Shown here: positions 36,272 through 46,972 of the stretch, in pieces | Numbering within the stretch: the stretch's first letter is position 1 | Layout of the letters: every line of letters begins with the position of its first letter | From: Bacillota bacterium | GTDB lineage: Bacteria > Bacillota > Clostridia > Peptostreptococcales > Anaerovoracaceae | Assembly (NCBI GenBank): GCA_028724585.1 | Contig: JAQYCQ010000026.1 | Span: 1 to 64,000 of the forward strand | DNA: 64,000 bases | Direction: 5' to 3' | Notes under the pieces: model-generated | Databases searched by the model: none | The model's input: the letters and a program-made list of their open reading frames with translations, nothing else | What the model was told of the DNA's origin: nothing | Program-made: the position numbers and the translations under genes

Positions 36272-38167
36272 TCAGTCCTCAGGGTCTTCTTTATCTTCGT
36301 TCAGCAGTATCACGACTCTGCCTCCCGGCAGGGTCATTTCATTTTCATATTCATTTCCGGTCAGAAGGTCGCGGCAATGCCTGTAAACAGTGAGCTTCTC
36401 AGAGCGCCTGCCGCAGTTGGCGGCGGTCATGATCTGTTCTTTCTCATCATAGCGTTCGAAGGCATACAGGGCTCTCACTGCCGCGGCTGTCCTGTACCTT
36501 CCTTTTTTATATACTTCGTGCTGACGTCTGAACCTTATCAGCATCATTGTCCACGCTATCAGCCGCTTGTCCTCATGTCCCCAGGGATAGCACTGACGAT
36601 TAAAGGGATCCTTGTAGCCCTGCAGGCCGGCTTCGTCGCCGTAGTATACGCAGGGCACTCCCGGCAGGGTCATCTGCAGGGCTTCCGCCAGCATGAACAT
36701 GTGCGCGGAGCGCTCGTACTCGCCGGCGGTCATGTGTTCGGACGCCTGTTCCTCACGCGAAGGGTCCGGGCCCAGATCTTTTCCGCCCAGTTCTGTAAGT
36801 ATCCTCACAGTATCATGTGTTCCCAGGCTGTTCATAAGGCAGTTCACGACTTCGGGCGGATAATTTTCCATTATATTCTCAACTGTTTCCCGGATCCCGA
36901 CCGCATCGCCCTTCTTTACGAAATTTATGATCGCCGTACGCAGAGGATAGTTCATTACCGAATCCAGCTTGTCTCCCTCGAAATAATTTTTGCGCTCGCC
37001 GTAGGAGATCTTGTTGGAGGCGTCCTCCCAGACTTCCCCTATGACAGCGGCATCCGGCTTTTCCTCTTTCACTCCTGCCACTAGAGCTTGCAGAAAGCTG
37101 TTGGGGAGCTCGTCCGCCACATCCAGACGCCAGCCGGACGCTCCCAGCCTGAGCCAGTGACGTGCCACACCGTAAGGGCCGCAGATAAAGTTCCGGTAAG
37201 CGGGATTCTCTTTATTGAGCCGGGGCAGGGTATCTATGCCCCACCAGCATTCGTAGCTGCCGTCTTCCTTGAAATAGTACCAGTCCCTGTAAGGAGACTG
37301 AGGATCTTCCCAGGCTCCGTCTGTTCCGTAATGGCCGTATCTGTCGAAATACACTGAATCGGAACCGGTATGCGAGAATACCCCGTCGCAGATGACTCTC
37401 ATGCCGTGGTCGCCTGCTTTTTCGCAGAGCTCTCTGAAGTCGTCTTCTGTACCGAACATAGGGTCGACTTTCAGGTAATCGCCGGTATCGTACTTGTGAT
37501 TGGAATAGGCCTCGCATATGGGGCTCAGGTACAGGCAGGTCACGCCCAGATCGCTGAGGTAAGGAAGCTTTTCTATGATGCCCCTGAGATTTCCGCCGAA
37601 AAAATCGTTATTGAGGATCCTCCCATTTTCGTCCGGCTTAAAACGCGGCATTCCGCCCCAGTCTCTCCGGGTTATCTTCCCAGGCATTTCTACGTAATCG
37701 CCGGCGTGATAAAAGCGGTCGACGAAGATCTGGTAGATCACGCCTCCGCAGAGCCATTCCGGCACCTGATATCTGCGGCTGTAGACGGTCTGCTGCCAGC
37801 TGTCCGCCGTCCCCGGACCGGCGGGAACAGCCTGGTTTCCAGTCTCCGATCTTCCCGCGGATATCCAGCCGTGTCCTGTATTCAGCTCAAAATAGTACCA
37901 GTACAGCCCTGTATCCCAGATGCGAAAGCTGCCCTCGAACTGCCGGTATCCTGCAGGTTTTTCTGTGGAGCCGGAACAGCTCATGGGGTAGCGCGCCTCA
38001 CTGCCGTTCCTGTCGAACTTCACGACGACACGAGCCTCGGAGACTTCCAGTCTTTCGGCCGCCAGTATCCTCAGCCTCAGCAGCTGACCGGACTTCATAG
38101 GGCCTGCAGGATACTTGTACCATTCGTCCCTGGAATCAAATATCAACTGTGCAATGTCAGGCAGCAT
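36272..38167 (-). CDS. GH13 alpha-glycosidase (neopullulanase/maltodextrinase-like)
   Basis: 631 aa. An N-terminal beta-sandwich (about 1-125) precedes the catalytic barrel, with VIYQIFVDRF, MRVICDGVFSHTG, nucleophile Asp in GWRLDVADEL, acid/base Glu in AVIGEVWED and SLGTHDTVRIL. The layout resembles intracellular GH13 enzymes of the neopullulanase/cyclomaltodextrinase group. No signal peptide, so it acts on internal maltodextrins. Its ATG follows the glgD stop directly, indicating co-translation. Confidence 0.9.
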   Translation of the reverse strand: MLPDIAQLIFDSRDEWYKYPAGPMKSGQLLRLRILAAERLEVSEARVVVKFDRNGSEARYPMSCSGSTEKPAGYRQFEGSFRIWDTGLYWYYFELNTGHGWISAGRSETGNQAVPAGPGTADSWQQTVYSRRYQVPEWLCGGVIYQIFVDRFYHAGDYVEMPGKITRRDWGGMPRFKPDENGRILNNDFFGGNLRGIIEKLPYLSDLGVTCLYLSPICEAYSNHKYDTGDYLKVDPMFGTEDDFRELCEKAGDHGMRVICDGVFSHTGSDSVYFDRYGHYGTDGAWEDPQSPYRDWYYFKEDGSYECWWGIDTLPRLNKENPAYRNFICGPYGVARHWLRLGASGWRLDVADELPNSFLQALVAGVKEEKPDAAVIGEVWEDASNKISYGERKNYFEGDKLDSVMNYPLRTAIINFVKKGDAVGIRETVENIMENYPPEVVNCLMNSLGTHDTVRILTELGGKDLGPDPSREEQASEHMTAGEYERSAHMFMLAEALQMTLPGVPCVYYGDEAGLQGYKDPFNRQCYPWGHEDKRLIAWTMMLIRFRRQHEVYKKGRYRTAAAVRALYAFERYDEKEQIMTAANCGRRSEKLTVYRHCRDLLTGNEYENEMTLPGGRVVILLNEDKEDPED

Positions 38168-39292
38168 TTATATCCGCTCGTCCCTTTCTGCTGTAAACGG
38201 ATGTGTGATATATCCAGAGAGCCTGCAGCCCAGGCTTACGTATACATTTTTGTCGAGGACCGCGTAATTGAGTTCTACGCCTTCCGAGATGACCGCGTTC
38301 TGCATGACTACGCAGTGATCCACAACTGCGTCCTTTCCTATGTGGGCGCCTCTGAATATTATCGAATTCTTTACCGTTCCTTCTATATTGGCGCCTGAGG
38401 AGATCAGCGAGTTTTCCACGCAGGCATCCTTCCCGTATACGGTCGGAGGGCTGTCCTTGATCTTTGTCATGACAGGGCCGTTTTCGGATTTGAAGAGGCT
38501 GGCTCTGACTTTAGCGTCCAGAAGAGCGAGACTGGCTGTCAGATAGTCATCGACCGTATTTATGATAACCGCTGTCGTCTTCGCTTTGACCGCGTGCATC
38601 TCGCCGCGGGCCATCATAGGATCGAAGAAATCCCTTCTCAGACTGAGCTTGTTCTCCCTGACCGCTTCGTTGACTATAGCCAGCAGATCCTTCCTGCTTA
38701 CTACGTAAGTTTCCAGAGAATAATGCATACCCTCCGGCTTTTCGGCAGCCTGAGTGCCATCTGTTACATGTCCCTCTTCATCGCAGCTTATGAATTCCCT
38801 TTCGAAGCCGCTGCTTTCGGACAGTATCGGGTCATCCGAATAGAGAACGCTTATCTTAGCCCCGCTCTTTATATGCTCATCGAGCAGTCCCTTAAAATCG
38901 AAAGAACCTATCTTGGCGGCGCTGGTCATAATGATGTAGTCGTCTTTTATATCGTTCAGGAAGGTCCTGTTGGCGATCAGTCCTTCCAGCCTGTTTTTAT
39001 ATACCGTATCTGTATTGTCCTTAGTCGCGAAAGGCGGCAGGATCTGTACTCCTCCGTTTTTCCTGTCCAGATCCCACGGAGCGCCTGAGCCTATATGGTT
39101 CATCAGGCTGTGGTAATTCTGTTTTACTATGATCCCGACATTTCTGATATCGGCGTTGACCATACTGGAAAGCGGGAAATCGATGAGGCGGTATCTGGCC
39201 GCGAAAGGTATCGCCGCCAGGGTCCTCTCATTGAGGAGACTGCCCAGTCTGGTATTATGCGCGTCAGAAAATATTATTCCTGCAACTGTCAT
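38168..39292 (-). CDS. glgD: Glucose-1-phosphate adenylyltransferase subunit GlgD
   Basis: 374 aa. Nucleotidyltransferase-like N-domain and left-handed beta-helix C-domain with hexapeptide pattern (about 285-365). The N-terminal GGxGxRL pyrophosphorylase motif is replaced by IIFSDAHNTRLG, as in GlgD of other Firmicutes, which works as a regulatory partner of GlgC. Start taken at the second ATG (39292), 8 nt after GAGGAGG; an ATG two codons earlier touches that site. Next to glgC. Confidence 0.95.
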   Translation of the reverse strand: MTVAGIIFSDAHNTRLGSLLNERTLAAIPFAARYRLIDFPLSSMVNADIRNVGIIVKQNYHSLMNHIGSGAPWDLDRKNGGVQILPPFATKDNTDTVYKNRLEGLIANRTFLNDIKDDYIIMTSAAKIGSFDFKGLLDEHIKSGAKISVLYSDDPILSESSGFEREFISCDEEGHVTDGTQAAEKPEGMHYSLETYVVSRKDLLAIVNEAVRENKLSLRRDFFDPMMARGEMHAVKAKTTAVIINTVDDYLTASLALLDAKVRASLFKSENGPVMTKIKDSPPTVYGKDACVENSLISSGANIEGTVKNSIIFRGAHIGKDAVVDHCVVMQNAVISEGVELNYAVLDKNVYVSLGCRLSGYITHPFTAERDERI

Positions 39293-39310
39293 TTTCATAC
39301 CCTCCTCTGC

Positions 39311-40537
39311 TTAAAGATCTTCATCGACAACGCTTCCGGCGCTGACCGAAACACCGCCGCCTATCTTAAGGCCGTCAGCAACGACCGTGAGGACCTTGCC
39401 GTCAGGCAGTTTAGCCTTGCCCGTCTCAGCTTCCTGACCGTCAACGCCTATCCTGGCGCCGGCTCCTATCTCTGTGTTCTCAGAAATGATGGCATGGTCT
39501 AATACGGCTCCGCTGCGTATAACGCAGTTAGAAAGCACCAGGCTGTCGCGGATCTCCGCTCCTTCTTCGACGATAACGCTGTTGAAGAGGACCGAATGCC
39601 TTATCTTTCCGTTTATCTCGCATGCGTCTCCGACTATAGACCTCTTTATGTCGCCCTTTTCCCCTACGAACTGAGGATATACGATATCGTGCCTGAAATA
39701 TATCTTCCAGAGAGGATCGTCGAGGATCAGCTTTTGCGAATCATTGCCTTCCATATCGATCGCGTCCATGTTAGCCTCCCAGTAGGAGTTGAGCGTTCCT
39801 ACATCGCGCCAGTAGCCCTTATACAGGTAGGCGAACATCCTGCAGCCGGAATTCAGCATGTCAGGGATTATATTTTTGCCGAAGTCGTGAGCGGAGCTCT
39901 CGTCAGCCGCGTCCTTTTCAAGATATTCGTACAGCTTGTCCGCTGTGAATATATACACGCCCATAGAAGCCTGGGTGCTCTTAGGATGGGCCGGCTTTTC
40001 CTCGAATTCGACTATCCTTCCGTCTTTATCAGTGTTCATGATGCCGAACCTGCTGGCTTCCTCTATCTGAACGTCTATGACCGCTATAGTGCAGGCCGCC
40101 TTGTTCTGTATATGCTCCTGCAGCATGATATCGTAGTTCATCTTGTAGATGTGGTCGCCCGAGAGCACCAGAACATACTTGGCATCGTATTTTTTTATGA
40201 AGTTCATATGCTGGTAGATGGAATCCGCCGTTCCCTTGAACCAGCTGGCGTCATGCTCCGTCATGTAAGGCGGGAGCACATGAAGGCCGCCGAATTTTAT
40301 GGCCATGTCCCAGGGATCGCCCTGACCCAGATAAGCGTTGAGATCCTGCGGCCTGTACTGGGTCAGTACGCCTACGGTGTCTATTCCCGAGTTTATGCAG
40401 TTGGACAGGGGAAAATCTATGATCCGGTAAAGCGCTCCGAAAGGTACTGATGGTTTTGCCGTGCTCCGCGTTAGAGGCATCAGGCGGCTTCCCTGGCCTC
40501 CGGCCAGAAGCATCGCAACGCATTCTTTCTTGTTCAT
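39311..40537 (-). CDS. glgC: Glucose-1-phosphate adenylyltransferase GlgC
   Basis: 408 aa catalytic subunit making ADP-glucose from ATP and glucose-1-phosphate. [14 protein letters not shown] (about 10-23) and [15 protein letters not shown] at the active site, [24 protein letters not shown] and a beta-helix C-domain ending in a short hydrophilic tail. AAGGAG lies before the ATG. Follows glgB by about 55 nt and precedes glgD by 12 nt. Confidence 0.97.
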   Translation of the reverse strand: MNKKECVAMLLAGGQGSRLMPLTRSTAKPSVPFGALYRIIDFPLSNCINSGIDTVGVLTQYRPQDLNAYLGQGDPWDMAIKFGGLHVLPPYMTEHDASWFKGTADSIYQHMNFIKKYDAKYVLVLSGDHIYKMNYDIMLQEHIQNKAACTIAVIDVQIEEASRFGIMNTDKDGRIVEFEEKPAHPKSTQASMGVYIFTADKLYEYLEKDAADESSAHDFGKNIIPDMLNSGCRMFAYLYKGYWRDVGTLNSYWEANMDAIDMEGNDSQKLILDDPLWKIYFRHDIVYPQFVGEKGDIKRSIVGDACEINGKIRHSVLFNSVIVEEGAEIRDSLVLSNCVIRSGAVLDHAIISENTEIGAGARIGVDGQEAETGKAKLPDGKVLTVVADGLKIGGGVSVSAGSVVDEDL

Positions 40538-40592
40538 TTCACTCTCCTTTTTGTATTTAAACTGTGTCCGTTCGGGAACTGGATCTTCTCTA

Positions 40593-42566
40593 TTACTTTT
40601 TACCCGCTGCGGACTCAGCTGTATCTTTACCGACGGCAGACTTCTTCCTGGCAGGCGCCCGCCACGAAAGTATCATCCCCGACAGAGCCGGCAGCTCCAC
40701 GGTTATATGCTGGTCAAGGCCGTTGCAGCTGCCCTTTCTTGCGCTGTAGGACTTTTTGGTCCTCAGACCTCTGCCTCCGAACTCTATATCGTCGGAATCT
40801 AAGGTCCGCTCGTACCTGCCCTTAAAAGGCACACCTATGTCGTACTCCGGAAAGTCCTTGCCCGACAGATTCAGGATAACAACTTCCACCCGCGGCCTCT
40901 CGCCGCTATCGTCCGTACGGTAGTATGAGAAGGTGTTGTCAGGGGCGTTGTCAGCATCTATCCAGGTATATCCTTCCCAGGCGTCATCCCTCTTCCACAG
41001 AGCCGAGTGTCTGCGGTAGAAGTGGTTCAGCTTCTTTACGAACTCCTGGATCTGGCGGTGCCTGTCGTAATCCAGCAGCATCCAGTCCAGCTCGCGTTTC
41101 TCGTCCCACTCTATGAACTGGCCGAATTCGCATCCCATGAAGAGCAGCTTTTTGCCCGGATGGGTCATCATATATATGTAGAAAGCTCTCAGTCCCGCGA
41201 ATTTCTGGTCGTATTCGCCCGGCATCTTGTCCAGCAGGGACTTCTTCCCGTGCACCACCTCGTCGTGGGATATTGGAAGTATATAATTTTCACTGTATGC
41301 GTAAGTTATGGAAAATGTAAGTTTATTGTGAATTCCGCTTCTGAACAGAGGGTCTGTCTGGAAATACTCCAGGCTGTCGTTCATCCAGCCCATGTTCCAC
41401 TTGAAATTAAAGCCCAGCCCGCCCATTTCCGGCGGCTTTGTGACCATAGGCCAGTCTGTAGATTCCTCTGCTGCCATGATGGCTCCCGGAAACGCCGTGA
41501 GCACATCCTTGTTCAGGTTCTGCAGGAAATTTACCGCTTCCAGGTTCTCTCGTCCGCCCTTTCGGTTAGGCTGCCACTCTCCTTCTTTCCTTCCGTAATC
41601 GAGATAGAGCATGGCCGCTACAGCGTCCACTCTCAGCCCGTCCACATGGTAGACATCGAAATAAAAGAAAGCGCTGGAGATCAGGAAGCTCATCACTTCC
41701 TTGCGGCCCAGGTCGAAAGCTCGGGTATCCCACTCCCTGTACTCCATTCTCAGCGGATCACTGTCTTCATAGAGAGGGTGGCCGTCGAACTCTATGAGCC
41801 CGTGGGCATCTTTAGGGAAATGCGCAGGGACCCAGTCCATTATCACGCCTATCCTGTTTTTGTGCGCCGTCTCCACCAGATACATGAAGTCTTCCGGCTT
41901 TCCATAACGGGAAGTCACGCTGTAATAGCCTGTGACCTGGTAGCCCCAGGAGCCGTCGTAGGGATATTCCATGATCGGAAGCAGCTCTATATGGGTGTAG
42001 CCCATTTTTCTGGCGTAAGGGATGAGCTCATCCGCGATCTGGCGATAGGTCAGCGTTCCTCCAGCCTCGCCGTGCTTCCACGATCCCAGGTGCACTTCGT
42101 AGATGTTTACCGGCTCGCGCCTGAGGTCCTTTCCTCTGCGCTCCTCCATCCAGCGCCTGTCCTTCCACTGATATCCCCACGCTATGTCGCTCACGCGAGA
42201 CGCTTTCTGGCCTCCTTCTTCCGCGGACCCCTTCTCGCTCTCGAAAGCGTATGGATCAGCTTTATAAAGCAAACGCCCGTCGTCTGTCCCGACAACGTAT
42301 TTATAAAGGTCGCCCACATGTATATTGTCCAGCACAGTCTCCCAGATGCTGGAATCGTCGTGCAGCCTTTTCATGGGGTCAGCAGAAGGATCCCAGCCGT
42401 TGAAGTCGCCGACGACAGAGACCGATTCCGCCCGCGGAGCCCATACGCGGAAGCGTATGCCTTCTCCGTCCCCTGTGGAATGGGCTCCGAAATATTCGTA
42501 GCTCCTGAAATCCCGGCCCTGATGAAAAAGGTACTTATGTACACTGTTACCTGTTCTCTCAGTCAT
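40593..42566 (-). CDS. glgB: 1,4-alpha-glucan branching enzyme
   Basis: 657 aa. CBM48 domain (about 35-125, with [18 protein letters not shown]), then the GH13 barrel: YEVHLGSWK, nucleophile Asp in [15 protein letters not shown], acid/base Glu in [11 protein letters not shown], and [16 protein letters not shown]-terminal beta domain is followed by a Lys/Ala-rich tail of about 15 residues. AGGGAGGG before the ATG. First gene of glgB-glgC-glgD-GH13, divergent from glgA. Confidence 0.97.
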   Translation of the reverse strand: MTERTGNSVHKYLFHQGRDFRSYEYFGAHSTGDGEGIRFRVWAPRAESVSVVGDFNGWDPSADPMKRLHDDSSIWETVLDNIHVGDLYKYVVGTDDGRLLYKADPYAFESEKGSAEEGGQKASRVSDIAWGYQWKDRRWMEERRGKDLRREPVNIYEVHLGSWKHGEAGGTLTYRQIADELIPYARKMGYTHIELLPIMEYPYDGSWGYQVTGYYSVTSRYGKPEDFMYLVETAHKNRIGVIMDWVPAHFPKDAHGLIEFDGHPLYEDSDPLRMEYREWDTRAFDLGRKEVMSFLISSAFFYFDVYHVDGLRVDAVAAMLYLDYGRKEGEWQPNRKGGRENLEAVNFLQNLNKDVLTAFPGAIMAAEESTDWPMVTKPPEMGGLGFNFKWNMGWMNDSLEYFQTDPLFRSGIHNKLTFSITYAYSENYILPISHDEVVHGKKSLLDKMPGEYDQKFAGLRAFYIYMMTHPGKKLLFMGCEFGQFIEWDEKRELDWMLLDYDRHRQIQEFVKKLNHFYRRHSALWKRDDAWEGYTWIDADNAPDNTFSYYRTDDSGERPRVEVVILNLSGKDFPEYDIGVPFKGRYERTLDSDDIEFGGRGLRTKKSYSARKGSCNGLDQHITVELPALSGMILSWRAPARKKSAVGKDTAESAAGKK

Positions 42567-42810
42567 TTGTTTCCCTCCCTTCCGACAGTTTCCGTTTCTA
42601 TTTTATATATTATCACAAAACAGATTGTATTTATGAATCCGCCTATATTTGCTGAACACAATTGAATAATTGTAATGTAAGCTTTTGCGGTTCACACCTC
42701 TGTTTCACAAAGCGTTAAATACAATCACAGCGGCTGCCTCTGATAGACTGAAAAACACGATTGTGATATAATTCCCACATCATGCAGAGGGGAATCCAGG
42801 AGGCATATTT
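42567..42810. other. Divergent glgB/glgA control region
   Basis: 244 bp, A/T-rich. It holds a perfect dyad ACAATT-GAAT-AATTGT (42658-42673), which could be an operator serving both directions, and the glgA promoter. A glgB promoter is not clear. Confidence 0.5.
42744..42772 (+). promoter_or_regulatory. Promoter of glgA
   Basis: Plus-strand TAGACT (42744-42749), 17-bp spacer, TATAAT (42767-42772), about 40 nt before the glgA start codon. Confidence 0.6.
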
Positions 42811-44271
42811 ATGATAAAAAAAGATAAGACAAAAACACCCGCGAAGGACGCCCTGCGCGTTCTTTTCTGCACACCTGAAGTCACACCTTTCTCAGGCACA
42901 GGCGGACTTGGAGAAGTGTCAGGATCACTGCCCGCCGCTCTCAACAGGCTCACTGAGAAAAACATAGACTGCCGGGTGATATCGCCTCTATACGGCTCTA
43001 TATCGCAGGAATACCGAAAAGACATGGAATTCCTCGGATATAAAGACATCCCCGTCTCATGGCGCAGCAAATACATGGGAGTCTTCAGCCTCAGACGCGG
43101 CGGAGTGACCTATTACTTCATCGACAACGAGGAATATTTTAAGAGAGACGGCCAGTACGGCTTTTACGACGACTGCGAGAGATACGCCTTCTTCAGCCGC
43201 GCCGTTTTCGAGTCGATAGATTTCACCGGCTTCATCCCCGACATAATCCACGCCAACGACTGGCAGACAGCGCTGGTTCCCGTATATCAGGACGCCATCT
43301 ATCACCGCCGCTTCCTGTCTACCATCTTCACTATCCACAACATAGAGTACCAAGGCTACTACGGCACTGAAGTCATCGGCGATGTCATCGGCCTTCCCGC
43401 CGGAGCGGACCACCTGCTGGAGTTCAACGGCGGCGCCAACCTGATCAAAGGCGGCATCGACACAGCGAACATAGTGACGACAGTCAGCCCTACCTACGCG
43501 GACGAGCTCAGCTATCCCTTCTTCGCCTACGGCCTGGACGGCATAGTGAACAGCGCAAAGCACAAGATGACAGGCATACTCAACGGGATAGACGTGAAGA
43601 CATACGATCCGGAGCACGACAAAATGATTGCTGCCACATACAGCGCCGCTGACATTTCCGGCAAATCGACATGCAAAAAGAGCATGCTCCGCGAAGCAGG
43701 ACTTCCGGACGACGGTGCTCCCCTGGTATCCATGATAAGCAGGCTGGTACCGGCAAAGGGCATAGACCTGGTGCGCGGTACTATCGAGGGAATGCTCAGC
43801 CAGGCTGACTTCAAGCTCATCGTTCTGGGAACAGGAAATCAGGAATACGAGGACTTCTTCAGGTATCTGGAATCCAAATACCCGGACAAAGTCAGAGCTT
43901 TCATCACCTTCAACTCTCAGCTCTCCCACAAGCTCTACTCGGCATCCGACATCTTCCTGATGCCGTCCAAGACAGAGCCCTGCGGACTCTCCCAGATGAT
44001 AGCCATGAGATACGGCACAGTCCCGGTAGTAAGGGCGACCGGCGGCCTCAGGGATTCAGTATCCGACTGTACCATGGGCGAAGGCACAGGCTTCGTGTTC
44101 GAAAACTACGACATGAGCTCGTTCGCCGACGCGCTTTCCAGGGCCATCTCCCTCTACGGGAACAAAAAGAGCTGGGAAGCCCTTGTAAGATACGACCTTA
44201 AGCAGGATTTCAGCTGGAACAGATCAGCGCTGGAATACATGAAACTATACGAACGCGCCGCGCAGAAATAG
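42811..44271 (+). CDS. glgA: Glycogen synthase (GT5)
   Basis: 486 aa. Elongates alpha-1,4-glucan from a nucleotide-glucose donor. The N-terminal motif is FSGTGGLGEVSGSLPAAL, so the Lys of the usual KTGGLxDV is Gly and the Asp is Glu. The C-domain has SRLVPAKGIDLV and MPSKTEPCGLSQMIAMRYGT, with the catalytic Glu. AGGAGG precedes the ATG. Followed by glgP after a 133-bp gap full of hairpins. Confidence 0.95.
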   Translation: MIKKDKTKTPAKDALRVLFCTPEVTPFSGTGGLGEVSGSLPAALNRLTEKNIDCRVISPLYGSISQEYRKDMEFLGYKDIPVSWRSKYMGVFSLRRGGVTYYFIDNEEYFKRDGQYGFYDDCERYAFFSRAVFESIDFTGFIPDIIHANDWQTALVPVYQDAIYHRRFLSTIFTIHNIEYQGYYGTEVIGDVIGLPAGADHLLEFNGGANLIKGGIDTANIVTTVSPTYADELSYPFFAYGLDGIVNSAKHKMTGILNGIDVKTYDPEHDKMIAATYSAADISGKSTCKKSMLREAGLPDDGAPLVSMISRLVPAKGIDLVRGTIEGMLSQADFKLIVLGTGNQEYEDFFRYLESKYPDKVRAFITFNSQLSHKLYSASDIFLMPSKTEPCGLSQMIAMRYGTVPVVRATGGLRDSVSDCTMGEGTGFVFENYDMSSFADALSRAISLYGNKKSWEALVRYDLKQDFSWNRSALEYMKLYERAAQK

Positions 44272-44280
44272 CTGTACGGC

Positions 44281-44366
44281 AGCCTGCGACGGCTCCGCCG
44301 ACGGCCGCGCTGACGCGCGGAGACCGCGGCCCTGCCGTAAGGCAGCTGTGCCCGGAGGGCACGCAG
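44281..44366. repeat. Palindrome cluster between glgA and glgP
   Basis: Successive hairpins: GACGGC-TCC-GCCGAC (44288-44302, one mismatch), CCGCGC/GCGCGG, CTGCC-GTAA-GGCAG, and the perfect GTGCCC-GGA-GGGCAC (44348-44362). They could trim or partly end the glgA message before glgP. Confidence 0.6.
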
Positions 44367-44404
44367 ATAAATAAAACCAGAAGGGAAAAGGAAAGCGATA
44401 TTTT

Positions 44405-46858
44405 ATGACCAGAAACAGATTCAGAGAAGAGCTGGATGATATTCTCCTGAATGATTTTAATACAGTTTTCGACGAAGCTGGACCTAAAGAACTTTACCAG
44501 GCCCTTGCCGAACTCGTACACAAGCAGCTCAAGAGGAAAAAATGGAAATACAGCCAGAAGCGCATCCAGGAGGAGCGCGAAAATGACGACCGTAAAAAGG
44601 TCTATTACATCTGTATGGAATTCCTCATGGGCCAGTCGCTCAAGAACAACCTCTACAACCTGGGCGAAAGCGAAATGGTAAAGAATATGATAGAAGAACG
44701 CGGCTTTACCATGGACGATATCTTCGACTGCGAGCCTGACGCCGGCCTTGGAAACGGCGGATTGGGACGTCTGGCCGCCTGCTATATGGACGCTCTGACA
44801 TCGCAGGGCTACGATGCCACAGGTTTCTCCATATGCTACGAGTACGGCCTCTTCGAACAGCGCATAGTCGACGGCTGGCAGGTAGAAATGCCCGACAACT
44901 GGCTGCCCGGCGGACGCGTCTGGCTGGAAGACCATCCGGAGGATACCTTCCGTGTGGAATTTTACGGCAAATACAAGGAAGAATGGACTGAAGACGGCAT
45001 GCAGCCGAGAGTAGAGAATCCCGAAGTGGTCGAAGCTGTGCCCTACGACATGTATATCTCGGGAGCGGGCAGCAAGGCTGTCAACACTCTCAGGCTCTGG
45101 CGCGGCACAAACACCCAGGATTTCGATATGACTTCCTTCAACAACGGCGACTTTACCAGAGCTTCGCAGCAGGCCAGCCGGGCTTCTCTCCTCTCCAAGG
45201 TCCTCTATCCTGCCGACAATATAGTGGAAGGAAAGACTCTGCGCCTCAAGCAGCAGTATTTCATGGTCTCCGCGTCATGCCAGAACATTGTCCGGAACCA
45301 CATCCGCCTTTACGGCACACTCGATAATTTCGAGCAGAAGATATCGATACACATAAACGACACACATCCAGCCCTTGTCATCCCGGAGCTCATGCGCATC
45401 TTCATAGACGAGCACAGGATGAACTGGGATACCGCCTGGGAAAAGGTAACTAAGACAGTCTCCTATACAAACCACACAGTCCTTGCCGAAGCCCTGGAAA
45501 AGTGGAACGACAATCTGGTAGAGACGGTACTGCCGCGCATTTACGTGATCATCAAAGAGATAGACCGCCGCTTCCGCGAGGATATGAAGCAGATCTTCCC
45601 GGGAGATGAAAAAAAGGTGGACTACATGGCTCCTATCAGAGAAAGCATGGTCCACATGGCCAATCTCAGCGTCATAGGATCACACAGGGTCAACGGCGTA
45701 TCCGCCCTGCACTCTGAGATCCTCAAAGACAAGCTCTTCCACGATTTCTATATCGCCTGGCCTGACAAGTTCACAAATGTCACAAACGGCATAGCTTACC
45801 GCAGATGGCTCTGCCAGTCCAATCCCAGGCTCTCAGATCTCATCACGGACTGCATAGGTGAGGGCTGGAAGACGAACGGCGCCGAGCTGAACAGGTTCGC
45901 TGAATTCAGCGGACACAGAGCGGTACAGGAGGAAGCTGAGAAGATAAAGCACCTCAACAAGATCCGCTTCGCTGACAGAGTCCTTGACAAAACAGGCAAA
46001 AAGATAGACCCGGATTCTCTCTTCATAGTCCAGGCCAAGAGGCTCCACGAATACAAGCGCCAGCTCCTCAACGCCATGAGGATCATATCCCGATTCATCC
46101 ACCTGAGGGACGACCACGATTACATAGATCGTCCGGAAACCTATCTCTTCGCGGCAAAGGCAGCGCCTAACTACTACATGGCAAAGGAGATAATCCGCCT
46201 GATCTGCAAGCTGTCCGAAGAGATAGACAAGGATCCGGCCATTTCAAACAAACTTAAGGTCGTATTCCTTGAAAACTACAGCGTTTCCATGGCCGAACAC
46301 ATGATGCCGGCAGCTGATATCTCGGAGCAGATATCCCTGGCCGGCAAGGAAGCTTCCGGTACGGGAAACATGAAGCTCATGATAAACGGCGCTGTCACCA
46401 TCGGTACTCTTGACGGAGCCAACGTCGAAATGCGGGAGGCTGTCGGAGACGACAATATCTTCATCTTCGGCCAGCGTGAGGAAGATGTGGTAAAGAATCT
46501 GAAGAACGGCTACGACGCCGCTTCAATGGCTGATGCCGATCCAGAGATAAGGGACGTTATAAACGAGATGAGAAAAGGCTTCGCCGGCACAAGCTTCACA
46601 GACCTTGCTGATTACCTGACAAAGCCGTCATACAGCATAGCCGATCCTTACATGTGCATCATGGATTTCGAGGATTACTGCAGGGCTCACAATGACATCC
46701 AGAAAGCGTACGAAGACCGTGCGCGCTGGAACAGTATGTCCATAGTCAACATAGGCAAAGCCGGCCGCTTCTCGGCAGACCGCAGCGTACGCGAATATGC
46801 TGACAATATCTGGCATACCAAACCTGTTTCCATACAGTGCGGCCGCGAAGATCTCTGA
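44405..46858 (+). CDS. glgP: Glycogen/maltodextrin phosphorylase
   Basis: 817 aa GT35 enzyme releasing glucose-1-phosphate from glucan ends. N-terminal YICMEFLMGQSLKNNL, GNGGLGRLAACYMD, NDTHPALVIPELMR, and the PLP lysine in ASGTGNMKLMINGAVTIGT (about residue 656) are intact. No long regulatory insertion is apparent. The ribosome site is purine-rich (AAGGGAAAAGG) but rather distant. Forms glgA-glgP, divergent from glgB. Confidence 0.97.
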   Translation: MTRNRFREELDDILLNDFNTVFDEAGPKELYQALAELVHKQLKRKKWKYSQKRIQEERENDDRKKVYYICMEFLMGQSLKNNLYNLGESEMVKNMIEERGFTMDDIFDCEPDAGLGNGGLGRLAACYMDALTSQGYDATGFSICYEYGLFEQRIVDGWQVEMPDNWLPGGRVWLEDHPEDTFRVEFYGKYKEEWTEDGMQPRVENPEVVEAVPYDMYISGAGSKAVNTLRLWRGTNTQDFDMTSFNNGDFTRASQQASRASLLSKVLYPADNIVEGKTLRLKQQYFMVSASCQNIVRNHIRLYGTLDNFEQKISIHINDTHPALVIPELMRIFIDEHRMNWDTAWEKVTKTVSYTNHTVLAEALEKWNDNLVETVLPRIYVIIKEIDRRFREDMKQIFPGDEKKVDYMAPIRESMVHMANLSVIGSHRVNGVSALHSEILKDKLFHDFYIAWPDKFTNVTNGIAYRRWLCQSNPRLSDLITDCIGEGWKTNGAELNRFAEFSGHRAVQEEAEKIKHLNKIRFADRVLDKTGKKIDPDSLFIVQAKRLHEYKRQLLNAMRIISRFIHLRDDHDYIDRPETYLFAAKAAPNYYMAKEIIRLICKLSEEIDKDPAISNKLKVVFLENYSVSMAEHMMPAADISEQISLAGKEASGTGNMKLMINGAVTIGTLDGANVEMREAVGDDNIFIFGQREEDVVKNLKNGYDAASMADADPEIRDVINEMRKGFAGTSFTDLADYLTKPSYSIADPYMCIMDFEDYCRAHNDIQKAYEDRARWNSMSIVNIGKAGRFSADRSVREYADNIWHTKPVSIQCGREDL

Positions 46859-46890
46859 TGCAAAAGATCTCTGACACATATGATCATCCT

Positions 46891-46905
46891 GTGCGCGGAG
46901 CGCAC
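46891..46905. repeat. GTGCGC-GGA-GCGCAC palindrome
   Basis: Perfect family member between the glgP stop and its terminator. Confidence 0.7.
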
Positions 46906-46946
46906 GAAAAAGGGAGGACCCGCGGGTCCTCCCTTCTGTGTTTTTT
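46906..46946. terminator. Bidirectional terminator between glgP and the M50 protease gene
   Basis: Perfect 12-bp arms AAGGGAGGACCC/GGGTCCTCCCTT with a 2-nt centre. A T-rich run follows on the plus strand and five T on the minus strand. Confidence 0.85.
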
Positions 46947-46972
46947 GGATCATCTTCTCCCGTCTCAGGGGA

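Noticed and set aside
40593..42665. A 552-codon open frame on the plus strand opposite glgB
   Set aside because: It is an antisense shadow of a clear GH13 branching enzyme in a GC-rich codon context.
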